Part shown: piece after piece, positions 35,855 through 48,795 of the stretch
Position numbering within the stretch: position 1 is the first letter of the stretch
Layout: each line of letters begins with the position of its first letter
Program-made: the position numbers and the translations under genes
Notes under the pieces: generated by a model
The model's input: only the letters and a program-made list of their open reading frames with translations
Databases searched by the model: none
What the model was told of the DNA's origin: nothing
Assembly: GCA_946800325.1 (NCBI GenBank)
Contig: OX326957.1
Coordinates: forward strand, 61,215,070 to 61,279,069
From: Luzula sylvatica
Taxonomy: Eukaryota > Streptophyta > Magnoliopsida > Poales > Juncaceae
Length of the DNA: 64,000 bases
Direction of reading: 5' to 3'

Positions 35855-36250
35855 TGGTTGGGTTCAATGGCCGACATTCATGTGTGGAAAACTCGACCAA
35901 CAACGTTTATTTCTCATAATCGATACATGAAAATAAAATTCCAACCGCATAGATATGATCTATATCAATTGAGAATATTATGGATTAAATTTCAAGGAAT
36001 TTTTTTTTACCATGTCCATCATGATACGTAAATATAGTGACGGTCCATAATATTTACGACACGATTCATCATAAATTGAATTTCAAAATTCGATTTTTTT
36101 TGCATTGGATTTATTTTAAATTATACTAGATAGACTTATGATAAATTTTTACTTTGTCTCAAGTTTTCCTTCATGAAAATCCAAAAATTTATCAAAATTG
36201 ACGGTTGTTAAAATACGTTATCGATTTTGTAAAATAGAAAAATGAAAATG
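35855..36250. mobile_element. Partial copy of the GGCTAGGCTCAATGACC MITE
   Basis: The left part (GGGTTCAATGGCCGACATTC and CCAACAACGTTTATTTCTCA) and the inner right arm (GTCCATCATGATACGTAAAT) match the full copy at 36366-36906, but the right terminus is missing. It runs into (CT)n. Confidence 0.55.
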
Positions 36251-36269
36251 ATGCAAAATTTATTCTACA

Positions 36270-36271
<2 letters not shown>

Positions 36272-36365
<94 letters not shown>
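36272..36365. repeat. (CT)n followed by (TA)n microsatellite
   Basis: About 30 CT units then about 16 TA units. Confidence 0.95.
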
Positions 36366-36367
<2 letters not shown>

Positions 36368-36906
36368 GCTAGGCTCAATGACCAACACCTTTACTTGGCC
36401 AACATTGACCAACAACACTTATTTCTCACAATATATAAATCAAAATTAAATTCAACCGTATAGATGTGATCTATATCATTTAGATATGTTGTAGAATAAA
36501 TTTTGTATCATTTGCATTTTTCTATCTAAAAACACAAATAACAAATTTTCGCAACCGTCCAATTCGGTAAATTTTTGGATTTCCATGAAGAAAAACTCGA
36601 AACATAATAAAAATTTATTCTAAGCCTATCAACATAATCTAAATTAAATCCATTGCAAAAAATTTGAATTTTAAAATTTATTTCATGACGAAACATGTCG
36701 TATATATTATTGACCGTTAATAATTGTATGTATCGTGATGGACATAATAGAATTTGTTGTTTTTCATGAAATTGAATCCCCAACATTCTCAAGTGATATT
36801 GATCACATCTATACGGTTGAAATTTAATTTTCAATTATAGATTTTAAAAAATAAACGTTGTTGTCCGCGTTGGTCAAGTAAGTATGTTGGTCATTGAGAC
36901 TAGCCA
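36366..36906. mobile_element. MITE with 35-bp TIRs in TA repeats
   Basis: Left GGCTAGGCTCAATGACCAAC and right, inverted, GGCTAGTCTCAATGACCAAC, continuing with about 15 more similar bases (CTTACTTGRCCAAC). Both sides abut TA microsatellite DNA, so the TSD cannot be read. Relatives: 35855 and a fragment at about 28885-29030. Confidence 0.7.
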
Positions 36907-37040
36907 TATATATATATATATATATATACGCGGTTCAAAAATGAAAATGATGCAAAATTGATGGATCCTATCCATCCACCATCCTTAATTTAACTGAATC
37001 TGCTCTTATTATTAGTAAACAAAAAATTAAGTGTTAATAG

Positions 37041-37200
37041 GGTCCAATGGTCCATAGCCTCGTTGATTGAGTGTGAAATATACAAAAATCTATTTTGCGA
37101 GGGATTGTGATTTTAATCTCTATTCACATCGATGGATAATGTAAAACAAGAAATTAAGTAGTATAATGCTTTTGTACCTTATTGCAAAATAAATAAATAA
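37041..37200 (+). mobile_element. tRNA-derived SINE-like repeat, copy 2
   Basis: Starts GGTCCAATGGTCCATAGCC with an A-box-like TAGCCTCGTTGATTGAG. About 45 bp later there is GATTGTGATTTTAATCTC, a decayed B box. It ends in A-rich AAATAAATAAATAAAAAG. Aligns by eye with the copy at 37541. Confidence 0.6.
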
Positions 37201-37540
37201 AAAGTTAAAAACAAGTCCCTTTCGTACAATAGCCTAGTAAGAATCTTGGAGCCCAAAAGGCCCAAACCAATATTTAACTGTTCTGAATCTTCTGATCCGA
37301 CGGTCCATCTATCCTAGTGGGAGCAAGGATCCCAACTGTCTGCCTCCATCCTTGTCTCGTTTCAAATCCATCTAAAACTAATGTTAGAAGGGAAAATATA
37401 TGTAGCCCCCAAACTCATTAAAATATTTTTGATGCGTCAATTGATGATGTTTTATTAGGCTGATTATTTTTTTTAATTAAATCAATTAAACTAAACATTG
37501 ATTTGAGAGTTCGTTTCTCGAAACACCCCGTAATATTTTT

Positions 37541-37680
37541 GTCAATGAGTCTATAGCCTACTTGATTGAGTGTGAGACACAAAAAATTCTATGTTGTGAG
37601 AGGTTGTGAGTTCGATCTCCGTTGACATCAATGAATGGAGGATATATGAGCCTTCTTCATTTATTATCAAAAAAAATATT
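37541..37680 (+). mobile_element. tRNA-derived SINE-like repeat, copy 3 (best preserved)
   Basis: The A-box-like TAGCCTACTTGATTG and the B-box-like GAGTTCGATCTCC (good match to GGTTCGANTCC) are about 50 bp apart, as in RNA polymerase III internal promoters of tRNA-derived SINEs. The 3' end is A-rich (ATCAAAAAAAAT). Confidence 0.65.
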
Positions 37681-37978
37681 GATTTGAGAATTAATCAATC
37701 CAATCAATCCATTCAAGTAGTCTCGATTGACGTATCAAAAAAAAAAAATGTGTGGGACCCACACACACACCATATCTAACCTCATGTTAAAATGACTGTC
37801 CCATGGCCATTTCTTGACGCCAACTTTCTCTTGCTTCCAAGTATACTAATCTTGCTTGTGCTTTTTCATTCAACTCAACCTCCATATCTTTCTTCTTTTT
37901 TCAGTTTCTTGACCAATAATACACCTAATTAATTATCTCAGTATATATGTCTCAAACTAGACAAATCTATATCATAGG

Positions 37979-39832
37979 ATGGCGAGCTCTTCGATTCAAT
38001 CGCTACCTTTCGCAAGTCTGATAACAGTTATAACTCTAATTACTAGCTTCCTTTTTACGAGTACACTTTGTGATATAATTGGAGATCAGTTCAAGAGGCC
38101 GGCACCGGGACGAGTAATCCTTACCCCTCATACCAAGTCCACCTCTCACCCCCAACAGGTCTCCATTTTATTTCCATTTTTTATTTAATATATAATAGTA
38201 TGAACAAATCATATAATATATTTAATCGATTTTTTAATTAGGTCCATGTATCGGCTGTAGGTATGGAATATATGAGTATTTCGTGGATCACGACTGACAA
38301 GCATTCGCCTTCAATTGTCGAGTACGGGAAGGTTCCTGGTAATTATGAGAATTCTATAATGGGGGAACAGACTTCATATAGATACTTCTGCTATGTTTCG
38401 GGCGAAATACACCATGTCCAGATTGGACCACTCGAACCCGACACGGTTTACTACTATAGATGTGGTGGAGTCGGAGACGAGTTCAACTTCAAAACTCCCC
38501 CTTCTACTCCTCCTATTCAATTTGTCATCGCAGGTTAATAAATTTAAAAAACATGAGATATTTCAGAATAAATTTATGGATGCATATATAATGTCGCAGG
38601 AGATTTAGGGCAAACGGAATGGACAGCATCGACATTGCATCATGTCAACCAATCGGATTATGACATGCTTCTACTTCCAGGCGATCTGTCTTATGCAGAC
38701 GCGGAACAACCACTATGGGACTCGTTTGGTCGGTTCGTGCAACCTTACGCGAGCAAACGACCATGGATGGTAACTCAGGGTAACCATGAAGTGGAGTCGT
38801 TTCCTATCTTTCATGACTTGCGACCTTTCGCCGCCTACAACTCTAGGTTATTAATCTGAAAACTTCATGTAATTAATTTTACAAATTGGGTTTGAAAAGA
38901 AGATTTATATTTTTGTATTATTTAGGTGGAAAATGGCTTATGAGGAGAGTGGATCGACATCTAACTTATACTACTCATTTGACGTGGCGAATGCGATTCA
39001 TGTAATCATGTTGGGTTCGTACACCGAATTTGACTCGAACTCGGCTCAATACAAATGGTTGGTTTCGGACCTGGCTAAGGTAGACCGAAGTAAAACGCCG
39101 TGGCTGTTCGTGCTGGTACACGTGCCATGGTATAACACAAATTTAGCGCATCAAGGGGAAGGGGAAGCTATGAGAAAGACCATGGAGGATTTGCTATACA
39201 AAGCTCGTGTTGATGTTGTTTTCTCAGGACATGTTCATGCCTATGAACGCTTCGTAAGTCATAGAATATATAGTTCCACTATTTGAACCTCAAAGAGAGT
39301 TACTCTTTCGATCATTTTCTCGAGAAATATCAAATTAAATTTAATAGTTTCAGTTCTCTAATTTATTCCGCAGCGCGAAATTCTAATAGTATGACATTGG
39401 ATTAACTATCGTTTCATTTACTATTGACAGACCAGGATTTATGACGGCAAGGCCGACCCGTGTGGTCCAGTATACATTACCATAGGAGATGGTGGAAACA
39501 GAGAAGGCCTTGCATTAGAGTAAGTAGAAAACTTTGCAATAGCATAACAAATGTTTTATACATTAGTTTTTCAAAATTAAAATTCTAATTCATTAATACC
39601 TCGAACTCGAAGGTTTCAAAAAGACCACAGATCTGCTCACTTGTCGATGTTTCACGAGGCGAGTTTTGGACATGGCACGTTAAAGGTGATCAACGGAATC
39701 AATGCACATTGGTCATGGCACCGCAATGATGACTCGATCTCCACGGTTAGAGACGAGCTTTTGTTAGAGAGTTTGAGTTCTTCGAGTGTATGTCAAATTT
39801 GTTCAGATTTTGTTGCCGATGGCGAGTTATAG
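37979..39832 (+). CDS. Purple acid phosphatase (PAP18/20-22 clade), secreted
   Basis: Low-molecular-weight plant purple acid phosphatase with a binuclear Fe/metal centre that hydrolyses phosphomonoesters, usually secreted or vacuolar. Six exons (37979-38158, 38242-38533, 38600-38846, 38926-39253, 39431-39519, 39613-39832) give 451 residues. The N-terminus has a signal peptide (hydrophobic, about residues 10-31). A fibronectin-like N-domain runs to about 155. All five metal-binding motifs are present: GDLG (Asp159), GDLSYAD (Asp186, Tyr189), GNHE (Asn219), VHVPWY (His305) and GHVHAYER (His342, His344). The C-terminus ends SSSSVCQICSDFVADGEL. The start is the first ATG, and it opens the signal peptide. 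Nothing suggests a pseudogene. The clade assignment is from overall resemblance. Confidence 0.93.
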
Positions 39833-40069
39833 ATTTCAATTATTTTCCAATTAATTCTCGAAAGAAAAATATAGAGAACGAGTTGGGGGAAATCTTAGGG
39901 TAAACTAAAATTCCTAACTAATTCTGCAGCGGCCTTAAAGAAAGTGCGAATTTTAAATTTCCCCGACATTTCCCCCAACACACTTAGTGTATTTTATTTA
40001 ATAAATTTAATTAGAATGATAATTTTAAAAGTGCATAATTAACGATTAGTTGGTATTAATTTATATGTA
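39833..40069. other. 3' flank of the phosphatase gene
   Basis: Short non-coding stretch before the Helitron at 40070. Nothing else seen. Confidence 0.5.
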
Positions 40070-41374
40070 CTAGGAGATTACCCGCGCTTCGCGGCGGTTT
40101 TGTTTCATTTGATTTATCATACACATAATATATAGTTATGATTTTTCGGGATCAAATATAAGACTTTATAAAAATAAATATCATATTGATTAAGAAAGTT
40201 TGATTATGACAAAATCATTATATTATTTTTGAATATGACACATTATGAAATATTTATTTAATATTTTAATACAACATATACAAAAAAGAATAAATGTCAC
40301 TATAAATTAATAAAACAACATGCGTGGACATAAACAAAAATTAAAAACCATATGATATTCTAAATTTTCATATCTAAAATTAAGAATAATAACATTGTAA
40401 AAGTTAAACAAAATTATTTTTGTCTGATAATTTTTATGTTTCATGTTTATTATTGAAAAATATTATAGAAGTTAAAGAAATTATTTGTGTTTAGTAAATA
40501 AATATATTTCATTATCTTTTTTTAGAGATTAAAATAAAACTGTTTTAAGTAAAAATACAAATATAACATAATTGTTTTAAAAATAATAATAATTATTAGG
40601 ATGTGCAATTTTTTTCAATTATATGTTTAAAAATAATAATTATTAGGATTATAAGTCATTAATGTAATTATATTTTTTTTTTACATAATTGTTTTCATAA
40701 TTCCATGTTAGAGAAAAGTATTGAATATATGATAATAACATACTTAGTAGTATGTGCAATTTTTATCAATTATAGTTTTAAAAATAATAATTATTAGGTT
40801 TACAAGTCATTAATGTAATTATATTTATTTTTATATCTTTTTTTACATAATTGTTTTCATAATTTTAAGTTAGAGAAAAATATTAAATATATGATAATAT
40901 GGATCTCAAAATAAAGATAAAATTCAAGCGAATATATTTCTTAATTTTTTTAAATTATATTATGAAAATACTAACAATATTTGATGTATTTATGATATTA
41001 TATATTAATTTATTAATGTTAGATATTTAAACTCTTCATATTCTATTTGTATTCACAATTGATCATGTAACATATTGTGAAAAAATTGAAAATCAAATAC
41101 AATTGGTTCAACATGAACCTAACAAATAATATTTTGACACGTCATCAGTGTAAGGTGATGTGGCCTTCTAAAATTGCTTAAAATTATGTGTAAAATAAGG
41201 GACACATAAATATCTACAAATAAAACATAATCAAACAAAATCAAAAATTAATCTATGGTTCATATATTGCCACATATCGTAATCTAATGGTTGAAATAAT
41301 TTTGATGATGTGGCATGAATTGTGATGAGGTGGCATGAGAAAATTGCTTAAAGATTGGTCCAAAATAAGGGGGT
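40070..41374 (-). mobile_element. Helitron, family A copy 2 (non-autonomous)
   Basis: On the minus strand the element ends with hairpin CCGCGAAGCGCGG, then GTAATCTC-CTAG, next to T. This is the classical Helitron 3' end. The interior at 41100-41370 matches family A copy 1. The 5' border is placed where the similarity stops. No RepHel coding sequence. Confidence 0.7.
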
Positions 41375-42199
41375 TGGTTAATTAGTTCAAATGAATATTT
41401 ATTGTAAGTTAATTAGTCATTAATTATTTTACATGTATTAGTTATCATGTTAATTAATTAGTAGATAGTGATGTTGTGATAAAATTTGGAAATCTCTAAA
41501 TTTACCTCCTACGTTATTTTTCACCATGCTTTGGCTCCTCTCAAGGCTTCATGGTGGCTTTATCCACTCCGTTGAATATGATTTGTTTTTCAATACGGGC
41601 ATGAGTTATGTTGTTTTTGATGTTGTGAATTGATTTATAACTTTAAGTTGACCCGATTTCATCTGATCTCGTAATAGTGATGAGATATAATCTCATGGAT
41701 AAGATGAAGGGTCACCTCATAAAATTAATTTTCTATTTCACTTTTTTGTGTCTCCAACTTTTCATCCCACAAAAATTATTTCTTCCATCCAATAAAATAT
41801 ACTTAGATTTTAGAAACTCATATTCCATATAACTATTTACATGTCATTTTATATATTACACTAACTTATGAACATCCTTTGTGTCACGTTTGATATCCTA
41901 AATCCATAATGTACAGTTAAAATCGAACACAACATATTTGATGCCATGTCCATATGAAAAAAAAAATCTGAATCTTTTTTTTTTCAAAGTTCTATTTGAC
42001 ATACACAATTTTTTTATTATCTAATAAATATTTTTGGTAATATTTGATAATAATCACATTATTATTTATTATTGTATATAATAATGTTGTTGCTATTATT
42101 ATATTTTGGGTACTTAATCGATGTTGTCATTATTATTAACCATTATAAATTAGTATTTTCATATTTCATATTTTTATTCTTCTATTCTTAAAAAAAATG

Positions 42200-44089
42200 A
42201 ATAACCCTGAGTTAAATATCATATTTTTCATGTTAAAATCTTCACACATAAATATTAGTCCTTTTTTCAAAAAAAAATTACGTTTTGGTCCTTTTTTTTT
42301 ACATTTTAGTCCTTTAAATTTGCATTTTTGTCCTTCGAAGTTTTACAATTTACATTTTGGTCCAGGGGCCTCAAATTGGTCCTCTTTTTAAAAAACAATT
42401 ACAATTTGGTCCTTTATATTTGCATTTTGGTCCTTCGAAGTTTTAAAATTTACATTTTTGTAAAAACAAAAATTTATTTATATTTTGGTACTTTCTCATT
42501 TACAAATTAGTCCTTTTTTAAAAAAAAAATTACGTTTCGGTCCTTTTATTTTTACATATTAGTCCTTTAAATTTGCATTTTGGTCCTTCAACAATTTGCT
42601 GCCCCACAATGAGCCATTTCGCCAAGGTCTTTTTTGTAAATTTTTTTTACATTTTAATCCTTTTTTATTTACAAATTAGTCCTTTATTTAAAAAAATTTA
42701 TGTTTTGGTCTTTTTTTTTACATTTTAGTCCTTTAAATTTGCATTTTGGCCCTTCGAAGTTTTACAATTTATATTTTGGTCCAAGGGACTCAAATTGGTC
42801 CTCTTTTTAAAAAAAAATTACATTTTGGTCCTTCCAAGTTTTAAAATTTACATTTTGGTAAAAAAAAAAAAAAAATTATATTTTGGTACTTTTTCATTTA
42901 CAAATTAGTCCTTTTTTAAAAAAAAAATTACGTTTCGGTCCTTTTTTTTTACATATTAGTCCTTTAAATTTGCATTTTGGTCCGTCAATGTTTTACAATT
43001 TACATTTTGGTCCAGGGGTCTCAAATTGGTCCTCTTTTTAAAAACTTACATTTTGGTCCTTCATATTTACATTTTGATCTTCTTTTATTTACATATTGGT
43101 CCTTTTTAACATTTTTGAATTTACATTACAGTCTTTTTTATTTATATGTTCGTCCTTTTCAGTTTTAGTTCACACTTTGGTACTTTTTATAAATATTTTG
43201 GTCCTTTTTTATTTAAATTTCGGTCCTTTTTTACATTATTAATAATTTCTCTCATCTCATGCCTCCACATCACCACCTTATTATGCCTTCCTATCAGCAC
43301 TTTACTTGGAAAATTTTCAAAAGACTCCTTAAATTTTTAGATACTGTAAAAAACAATTAATTTACATATTTATTCATTAAAAAAAAATGCTTCCTTTAAT
43401 TTTAAAAATTTCTTACACTTTCTGTAATATATAATAATTAAAAAAAAATTACTATATGTTATATGTTATATAATTGTAATATTTCATTCATTACAAATAT
43501 TCGACTTATGTATTATTTTTCTTGAAAAACTAACATGAAACTATAATAAGTTCAACAATATTATTAAAAGAACATCTTGCAAATATTTAAAAATAAAATA
43601 TCATAAAACTTTTAAAAAATACATAAAAGGAAAACTAAAATAAAAAGTAGATATTTAAATAGATATTTTCTATGAATATATTTGCAAGGTGTTTATTTAT
43701 TATTATTTAATGTTAGTTTTTTATGAATAAAGAATGGAATATTAAAATTATATAAACAAAATATGTAATAATTTAAATTTTTATAAATCACTACATGTTA
43801 AGAAGTGTTTATGAATTTTCTTCAAATTAATAAAAAATAACAAAAATAACTTTTAATTATTACATATGAGATTTCAAGGGTATTTTGGGAAAAAAAAATT
43901 AATATTATCCATAAGGGGTATTTTAAAATAAAAGTTTGGTCAAAAATATTTTTGGAGTTTACGAAAAGATAAAGAATTTTTTACAATATCCAAAAAAATT
44001 AGAAGGTTAAAAATATAGCAAATCTCGGATGTGCGAATAATCATGACAAACTCGAGGGCTCCCGCGCAATTGCGCGAGCACAAAGCTAG
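42200..44089 (+). mobile_element. Helitron, family B-like, with TTTGGTCC repeats
   Basis: The 3' end has the 14-bp palindrome CGCGCAATTGCGCG (44063-44076), then GAGCACAAAG-CTAG and T. 42240-43230 is an array of ~20-25 bp words such as ACATTTTGGTCCTTTTTTA. This is the inverse complement of the array in the Helitron at 47111, so both have the same orientation relative to their Helitron. The 5' end was not found; the start given is the beginning of the array. Confidence 0.6.
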
Positions 44090-44578
44090 TATTTAACAAA
44101 GTTGAATATTTGACCGAGTTTATAAAACCCGGTAATTTTTCTGCTTTATTAAATGATGTGATTAAAAATTGATCGAACTAATCAATTTAACTAAACCAAT
44201 TGATTTTTAAAATCAGTTAGTACCGGATTTTTAAAATCAAATTTGGATTATTTTTGGAATATTTTGAAAAAAAAAAGGTTATTTTTAGGGTTTAAGATTA
44301 TTACCTAATTATTGCCCATCTATTTCATATTCTTTTTATTTCCATTTCTGGATCGTATTGGGCCTGATAAATTGTTTTGATGTTTGAGGCCCAAATATTT
44401 CAGTTTCCTTAATTGGAAAGTGGGAAAAATGCACGTTTAGTTCTGGTTATTCTACTTAAAATAAATAATTAAATAAATAAGGCAACATAACCGAAATCTC
44501 TACTCCTGCGTATTGATCATTTTGAGAGGAAGTAACAGAGAGAAGAGAGACAGAGAGAGCGTAGAAAGAGAGTGTGTA

Positions 44579-44613
<35 letters not shown>

Positions 44614-44633
44614 CGAGATACCAGATTTCCTCT

Positions 44634-46136
44634 ATGTCAATGGATAGAAAATTAGCCGGTATGGCAAACCCTAATTTCGCAATTCTTACGTTCTTCATTG
44701 ATTTTACTTAAATGATCAGTTTTTTTTATTATTTTGTTGGTTTTTTCAGTAGGCAAACTCGGTGGGGTTTCAATGAAGAATGGAGGGCAAGGAGAATTCG
44801 AGAAAGAGGCAATGCGGTTTTCGAAAGTAGTGAGAAAGAAAGATTTCGAATTTATGGACAGAGTCAACGGGAGATGGATTAACGTGTTAGAAGGACTAGA
44901 ACTCCATACTGGCGTCTTCGATGCAATTGAGCAACAGAGAATTGTCGATCTTGTCAGTGCGGTTCAGAAATTGGGCCGAGAAGGAAGGTTATTAGGTATT
45001 CATTTTCTTCAATCTCCTTTTTTTTGTTTATTCTCAAATTTATCTGATTTTGTCCATTTTAAACATTAAAAACTAATCTTCTAAGATTTGTTTCAGAACG
45101 AACTTACTCAGAGCCAAGAAAGTGGATGAAAGGCAAGGGCAGAGTAACCATTCAATTCGGCTGCTGTTACAATTACGCGAGAGTAATAATTTAATCATTC
45201 ATTTCCAGTTAAAATCCGTCAAAAACTAATTTTACTTTATTTTTTTATTTAATTTTTTCAGGACAAGAAAGGAAGGCCGCCAGGAATAATCAGGGACGAA
45301 GAGGTCGACCCGATGCCACCAATGATAAAAAGCATGATAAAACGACTCGTGAGGTGGCACGTTCTCCCAGCGACATGTGTCCCTAATAGTTGCATAATTA
45401 ACTTGTACGACAAGGATGATTGTATCCCTCCCCACATCGACCACCATGATTTCGTACGCCCTTTCTGTACCGTCTCGTTTCTCTCTCAGTGTAATATTTT
45501 ATTTGGAAAGGAGTTGAGAACTCTCGGTCCCGGCGAATTCTCTGGTTCTGCGTCAATTCCTCTACCTGTTGGGTAAGTAATCAATTAAAAAATTAAATTG
45601 TTTAAATTTCAGTATTTTTCAGTCATATATATTTTTTTGAATTTATGTCCAGGTCCGTGCTGGTGTTGAAAGGAAATGGAGCTGATGTGGCAAAACATTG
45701 CGTACCCGCAGTTCCTTCCAAGAGGTTTAATAATTATTAATTTTTATAATTTATGGAAATAAGCAACACTTTTGTTCTCAAATCTCAAGTGCCTCATTTA
45801 ATATCTAATCGTAGGATTTCGATAACATTTCGAAGGATGGACGATAGAAGAATGCCATTCAGATTCTTACCGGACCCGGATCTTGAAAATACAACACCGT
45901 TAATATTGGGATCCATAAATGCTCCGAAACCACAATCTGCAAACCCCGACACAGAAAACACAGAACCAAACAGTGAGACGAGAAAGAAACCTGCGAGTGA
46001 GACTTTTGATAGAAGGGTGCGGTTTAAGGATACGTATCCGAGAAGTAAGAGAAGGGTTGGCCACGTCGAGAGTGCGGCGGTGGTGCCGAGCGAACTTTTC
46101 GACTGGTGGCTTGATATGAATTCATTTTTTCAATAA
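44634..46136 (+). CDS. ALKBH9: ALKBH9-type RNA N6-methyladenosine demethylase (2OG-Fe(II) oxygenase)
   Basis: AlkB-family dioxygenase. Plant ALKBH9B removes m6A from RNA in the cytoplasm. Exons 44634-44658, 44750-44995, 45097-45182, 45262-45572, 45653-45724 and 45815-46136 give 353 residues. Conserved blocks seen: WINVLEGLELH, RTYSEPRKWMKGKGRVTIQF, FGCCYNYA, PPGIIRDEEVDP and RPFCTVSFLSQCNI. The active site is complete: N-x-Y at 166-168, Fe ligands His177 and Asp179 (PPHIDHHD) and His238 (AKHCVP), and 2OG-binding Arg247/Arg253 (KRISITFR). The first exon is short (MSMDRKLA); an alternative start is ATG 44773 within exon 2 (MKNGGQGEFE). Relative to Arabidopsis ALKBH9B, the N- and C-terminal low-complexity tails are short. 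A (GA)n tract precedes the start at about 44583-44614. The last exon and 3' flank are duplicated downstream. Confidence 0.92.
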
Positions 46137-46977
46137 ATTGGGAGGTTGTTATTGGTGATTTGTAATTGGTGATTTGAATCATAACCAATAGGTGGATACA
46201 TTTTTAAGGGCTGTTGTTATGAATTCACTTTTTCAAAACGTAACAATTGTTTGTTGTGCGATGAGAATGTTGGTTTATTTCTTGTTATTATTCTTAATTA
46301 GATTAATATGTTGCCTAATCAATCATTATAAATTTATAATACTAAACACTCAAATATCGAATTTATGATTTGAAATGTAACAATCTCAAAAGGCAATGTT
46401 GGGCTAGGCCCATATAGTGACAGAATAGAATTTGGTGATCGGTACTAGCAAATGTTGGCCTAATCAATTCGACGTTTTTAATTTGATGATATTCTTGTTT
46501 TTGAAAAATTATTGGAGAAGGCTTCAAATAATTGATGATATTCTTGTATTTTTGTTTGGGTATTAACGATATTTCATATCGCATAGGTTTATTTTGTGAT
46601 GCATCAAAGCTGTTGAAGCTCTTGCAAACATGCTTTTAATGTGTGATGCAATCACAACTTATGTATGATTCGGACATGCCGATATCTATATATCATGTGA
46701 ACAAGTAAAGAATTATTAACAATAATTTTATATATTATATATGTTTGATTTTTTTAGTTTATTTACAAAATGAAAATGAAATATCGGGGAAGATCAAATT
46801 TTAATATCTTTTTAGTAATTACCGTGAGTATAATGAAATATGTTTAATAGTTAGGGTTTATGATTTATTATTCTAACTCGTGCCGTTTTAATTTATTTAT
46901 TTCATTTTTCAGATTGCATTTGAGAAACGAATCAAACCATGTAAAGGTCCCAAAGAAATCAATTAACCAAGAAAAAA
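46137..46977. other. 3' flank of ALKBH9 gene, left copy of a flank duplication
   Basis: 46155-46452 is nearly identical to 48800-49087 (for example CAAAACGTAACAATTGTTTG and GGCCCATATAGTGACAGAAT occur in both). 46453-46977 has no match and no gene. Confidence 0.7.
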
Positions 46978-47063
46978 GATATGTATCCGAGAAGTAAGAG
47001 AATGGTTGGTTACCTGGACTGCGGCACTGGTGCCGAGCGAACTTTTCGATTGGTGGTTTGATA
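46978..47063 (+). pseudogene. Duplicated fragment of the ALKBH9 last exon
   Basis: TATCCGAGAAGTAAGAGAA and GTGCCGAGCGAACTTTTCGA repeat the end of exon 6 (about 46034-46110) with a short internal deletion and base changes that break the frame. It lies in the same order as the original: exon tail first, duplicated flank next, the two now separated by the Helitron 47111-48795. Confidence 0.8.
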
Positions 47064-47110
47064 TATGGCACGGGTCTTAAATTAATTGGTGATTTGAATT
47101 TGATTTGTAA

Positions 47111-48795
47111 CTAGATTTATCCCCGTGCAATTGCACGAGATGTTTTTTATATAATTATTTAAATAGAATTAACGCGTGTGCGAATTAACGCGCGTGCGTT
47201 TGAACTAAATTAATCTAATCATGACATATTTACAAATATCATGATGTCAATAAATGCATAAAGTTCAGAAAATTAGTCTATCACGGATATTATTTTCTAA
47301 TATAATTTGTATAAATAGCATTTGTTCAGGTGCTTCTAAAATCGGAAAAAAAAAGACCAAATTTTAAATATGTATGTAAAATAGGAAAAAAAAACCAAAT
47401 GTAAAAAAAGACCAAAATGTAAAATAAGTAAAAAGAATCAAAATGTAAAAAATGACCGAAATATAAATAAAAAAGGACAAAAATGTAAATTAAAATTAAA
47501 AAGGACCAAAATATAAATAAGAGGGACCAAAATGTAAATTAAAAATGTAAAAAAGACCGAAATGTAAATTAGAAATGACCAAAATGTAAATTAAAACTAA
47601 AAAGGACCAAAATATAAATAAAAATGACCAAAATATACATTAAAAATGTTAAAAAGGATCGAAATGTAAATAAAAAAGGACCAAAATGTAAATAAAAAGG
47701 ACCAAAATGTAAATTAAAACTAAACAGGACCAAAATGTAAATTAAAATTTTTTTTTTTACACAATAACCCTTGATGACGTGGAGGCTTAGAATTGCAAGA
47801 AATTTGTTCAGGTGCTTCTAAAATCGGAAAAATAGACCAAATTTTAAATATGTATGTAAAATAGGAAATAAAGACCAAATGTAAAAAAGGACCAAAATGT
47901 AAAATAAGAAAAAAAGATCAAAATGTAAAAAAAGACCAAAATGTAAATTAAAAAGGACCAAAATGTAAATTAAAATCCAAAATGTAAATAAAAGAGACCA
48001 AAATATAAATTAAAAATGTAAAAAAGGATCGAAATATAAATAAGAAAGGACCAAAATGTAAATAAAAAGTACCAAAATATAAATTAAAACAAAAAAGGAC
48101 CAAAATGTAAAAAAGGACCGGAATGAAAATAAAGAAGGACCAAAATGTAAATTAAAAGGACAAAAATGTAAATTAAAACTAAGAAGGACCAAAATGTAAA
48201 TAAAAAGGACCAAAATATAAATTAAAAAATATTTTTTTACACAAAAACCCTTGATGACGTGGAGGCTTAGAATTGCAAGAAATTTGTTCAGGTGCTTCTA
48301 AAATCGGAAAAAAAAAGACCAAATTTTAAATATGTATGTAAAATAGGAAAAAAAGACCAAATGTAAAAAATGACCAAAATATAAAATAAGAAAAAAGGAT
48401 CAAAATGTAAAAAAGGACCGAAATATAAATAAAAAAAGACCAAAATGTAAATTAAAATTAAAAAAGGCCAAAAGGTAAATAAAAGGGACCAAAATATAAA
48501 TTAAAAATGTAAAAAAAGACCGAAATGTAAATAAGAAATGACCAAAATGTAAATAAAAAGTATCAAAATGTAAATTAAAACTAAAAAATACCAAAATGTA
48601 AATAAAAAATACCAAAATATAAAAAAGAATCGAAATGTAAATAAAAAAGAATCAAAATGTAAATTAAAACTAAAAATGACTAAAATATAAATTAAAAAAA
48701 CCAAAATGTAAATTAAAAAATATTTTTTTATACAAAAGCCCTTGATAACTTGGAGGTTCAGAATTGCAAGAAATTTGTCTACTTTATACATAAGA
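47111..48795 (-). mobile_element. Helitron, family B, with three ~482-bp tandem units
   Basis: Minus-strand 3' end: palindrome CGTGCAATTGCACG (47124-47137), then GGGGATAAAT-CTAG and T. Minus-strand 5' end: TCTTATGTATAAAGTAGAC preceded by A. Both ends fit insertion between A and T. The interior is three tandem units starting TTTGTTCAGGTGCTTCTAAA at about 47321, 47803 and 48283 (periods 482, 480 and ~490). Each unit is built from about 20 shorter words like GGACCAAAATGTAAAT and ends with CTTGATGACGTGGAGGCTTA. Confidence 0.8.

Noticed and set aside
39641..39832. Separate start for the last phosphatase exon
   Set aside because: It is the C-terminal exon of the purple acid phosphatase, joined in phase to 39431-39519.
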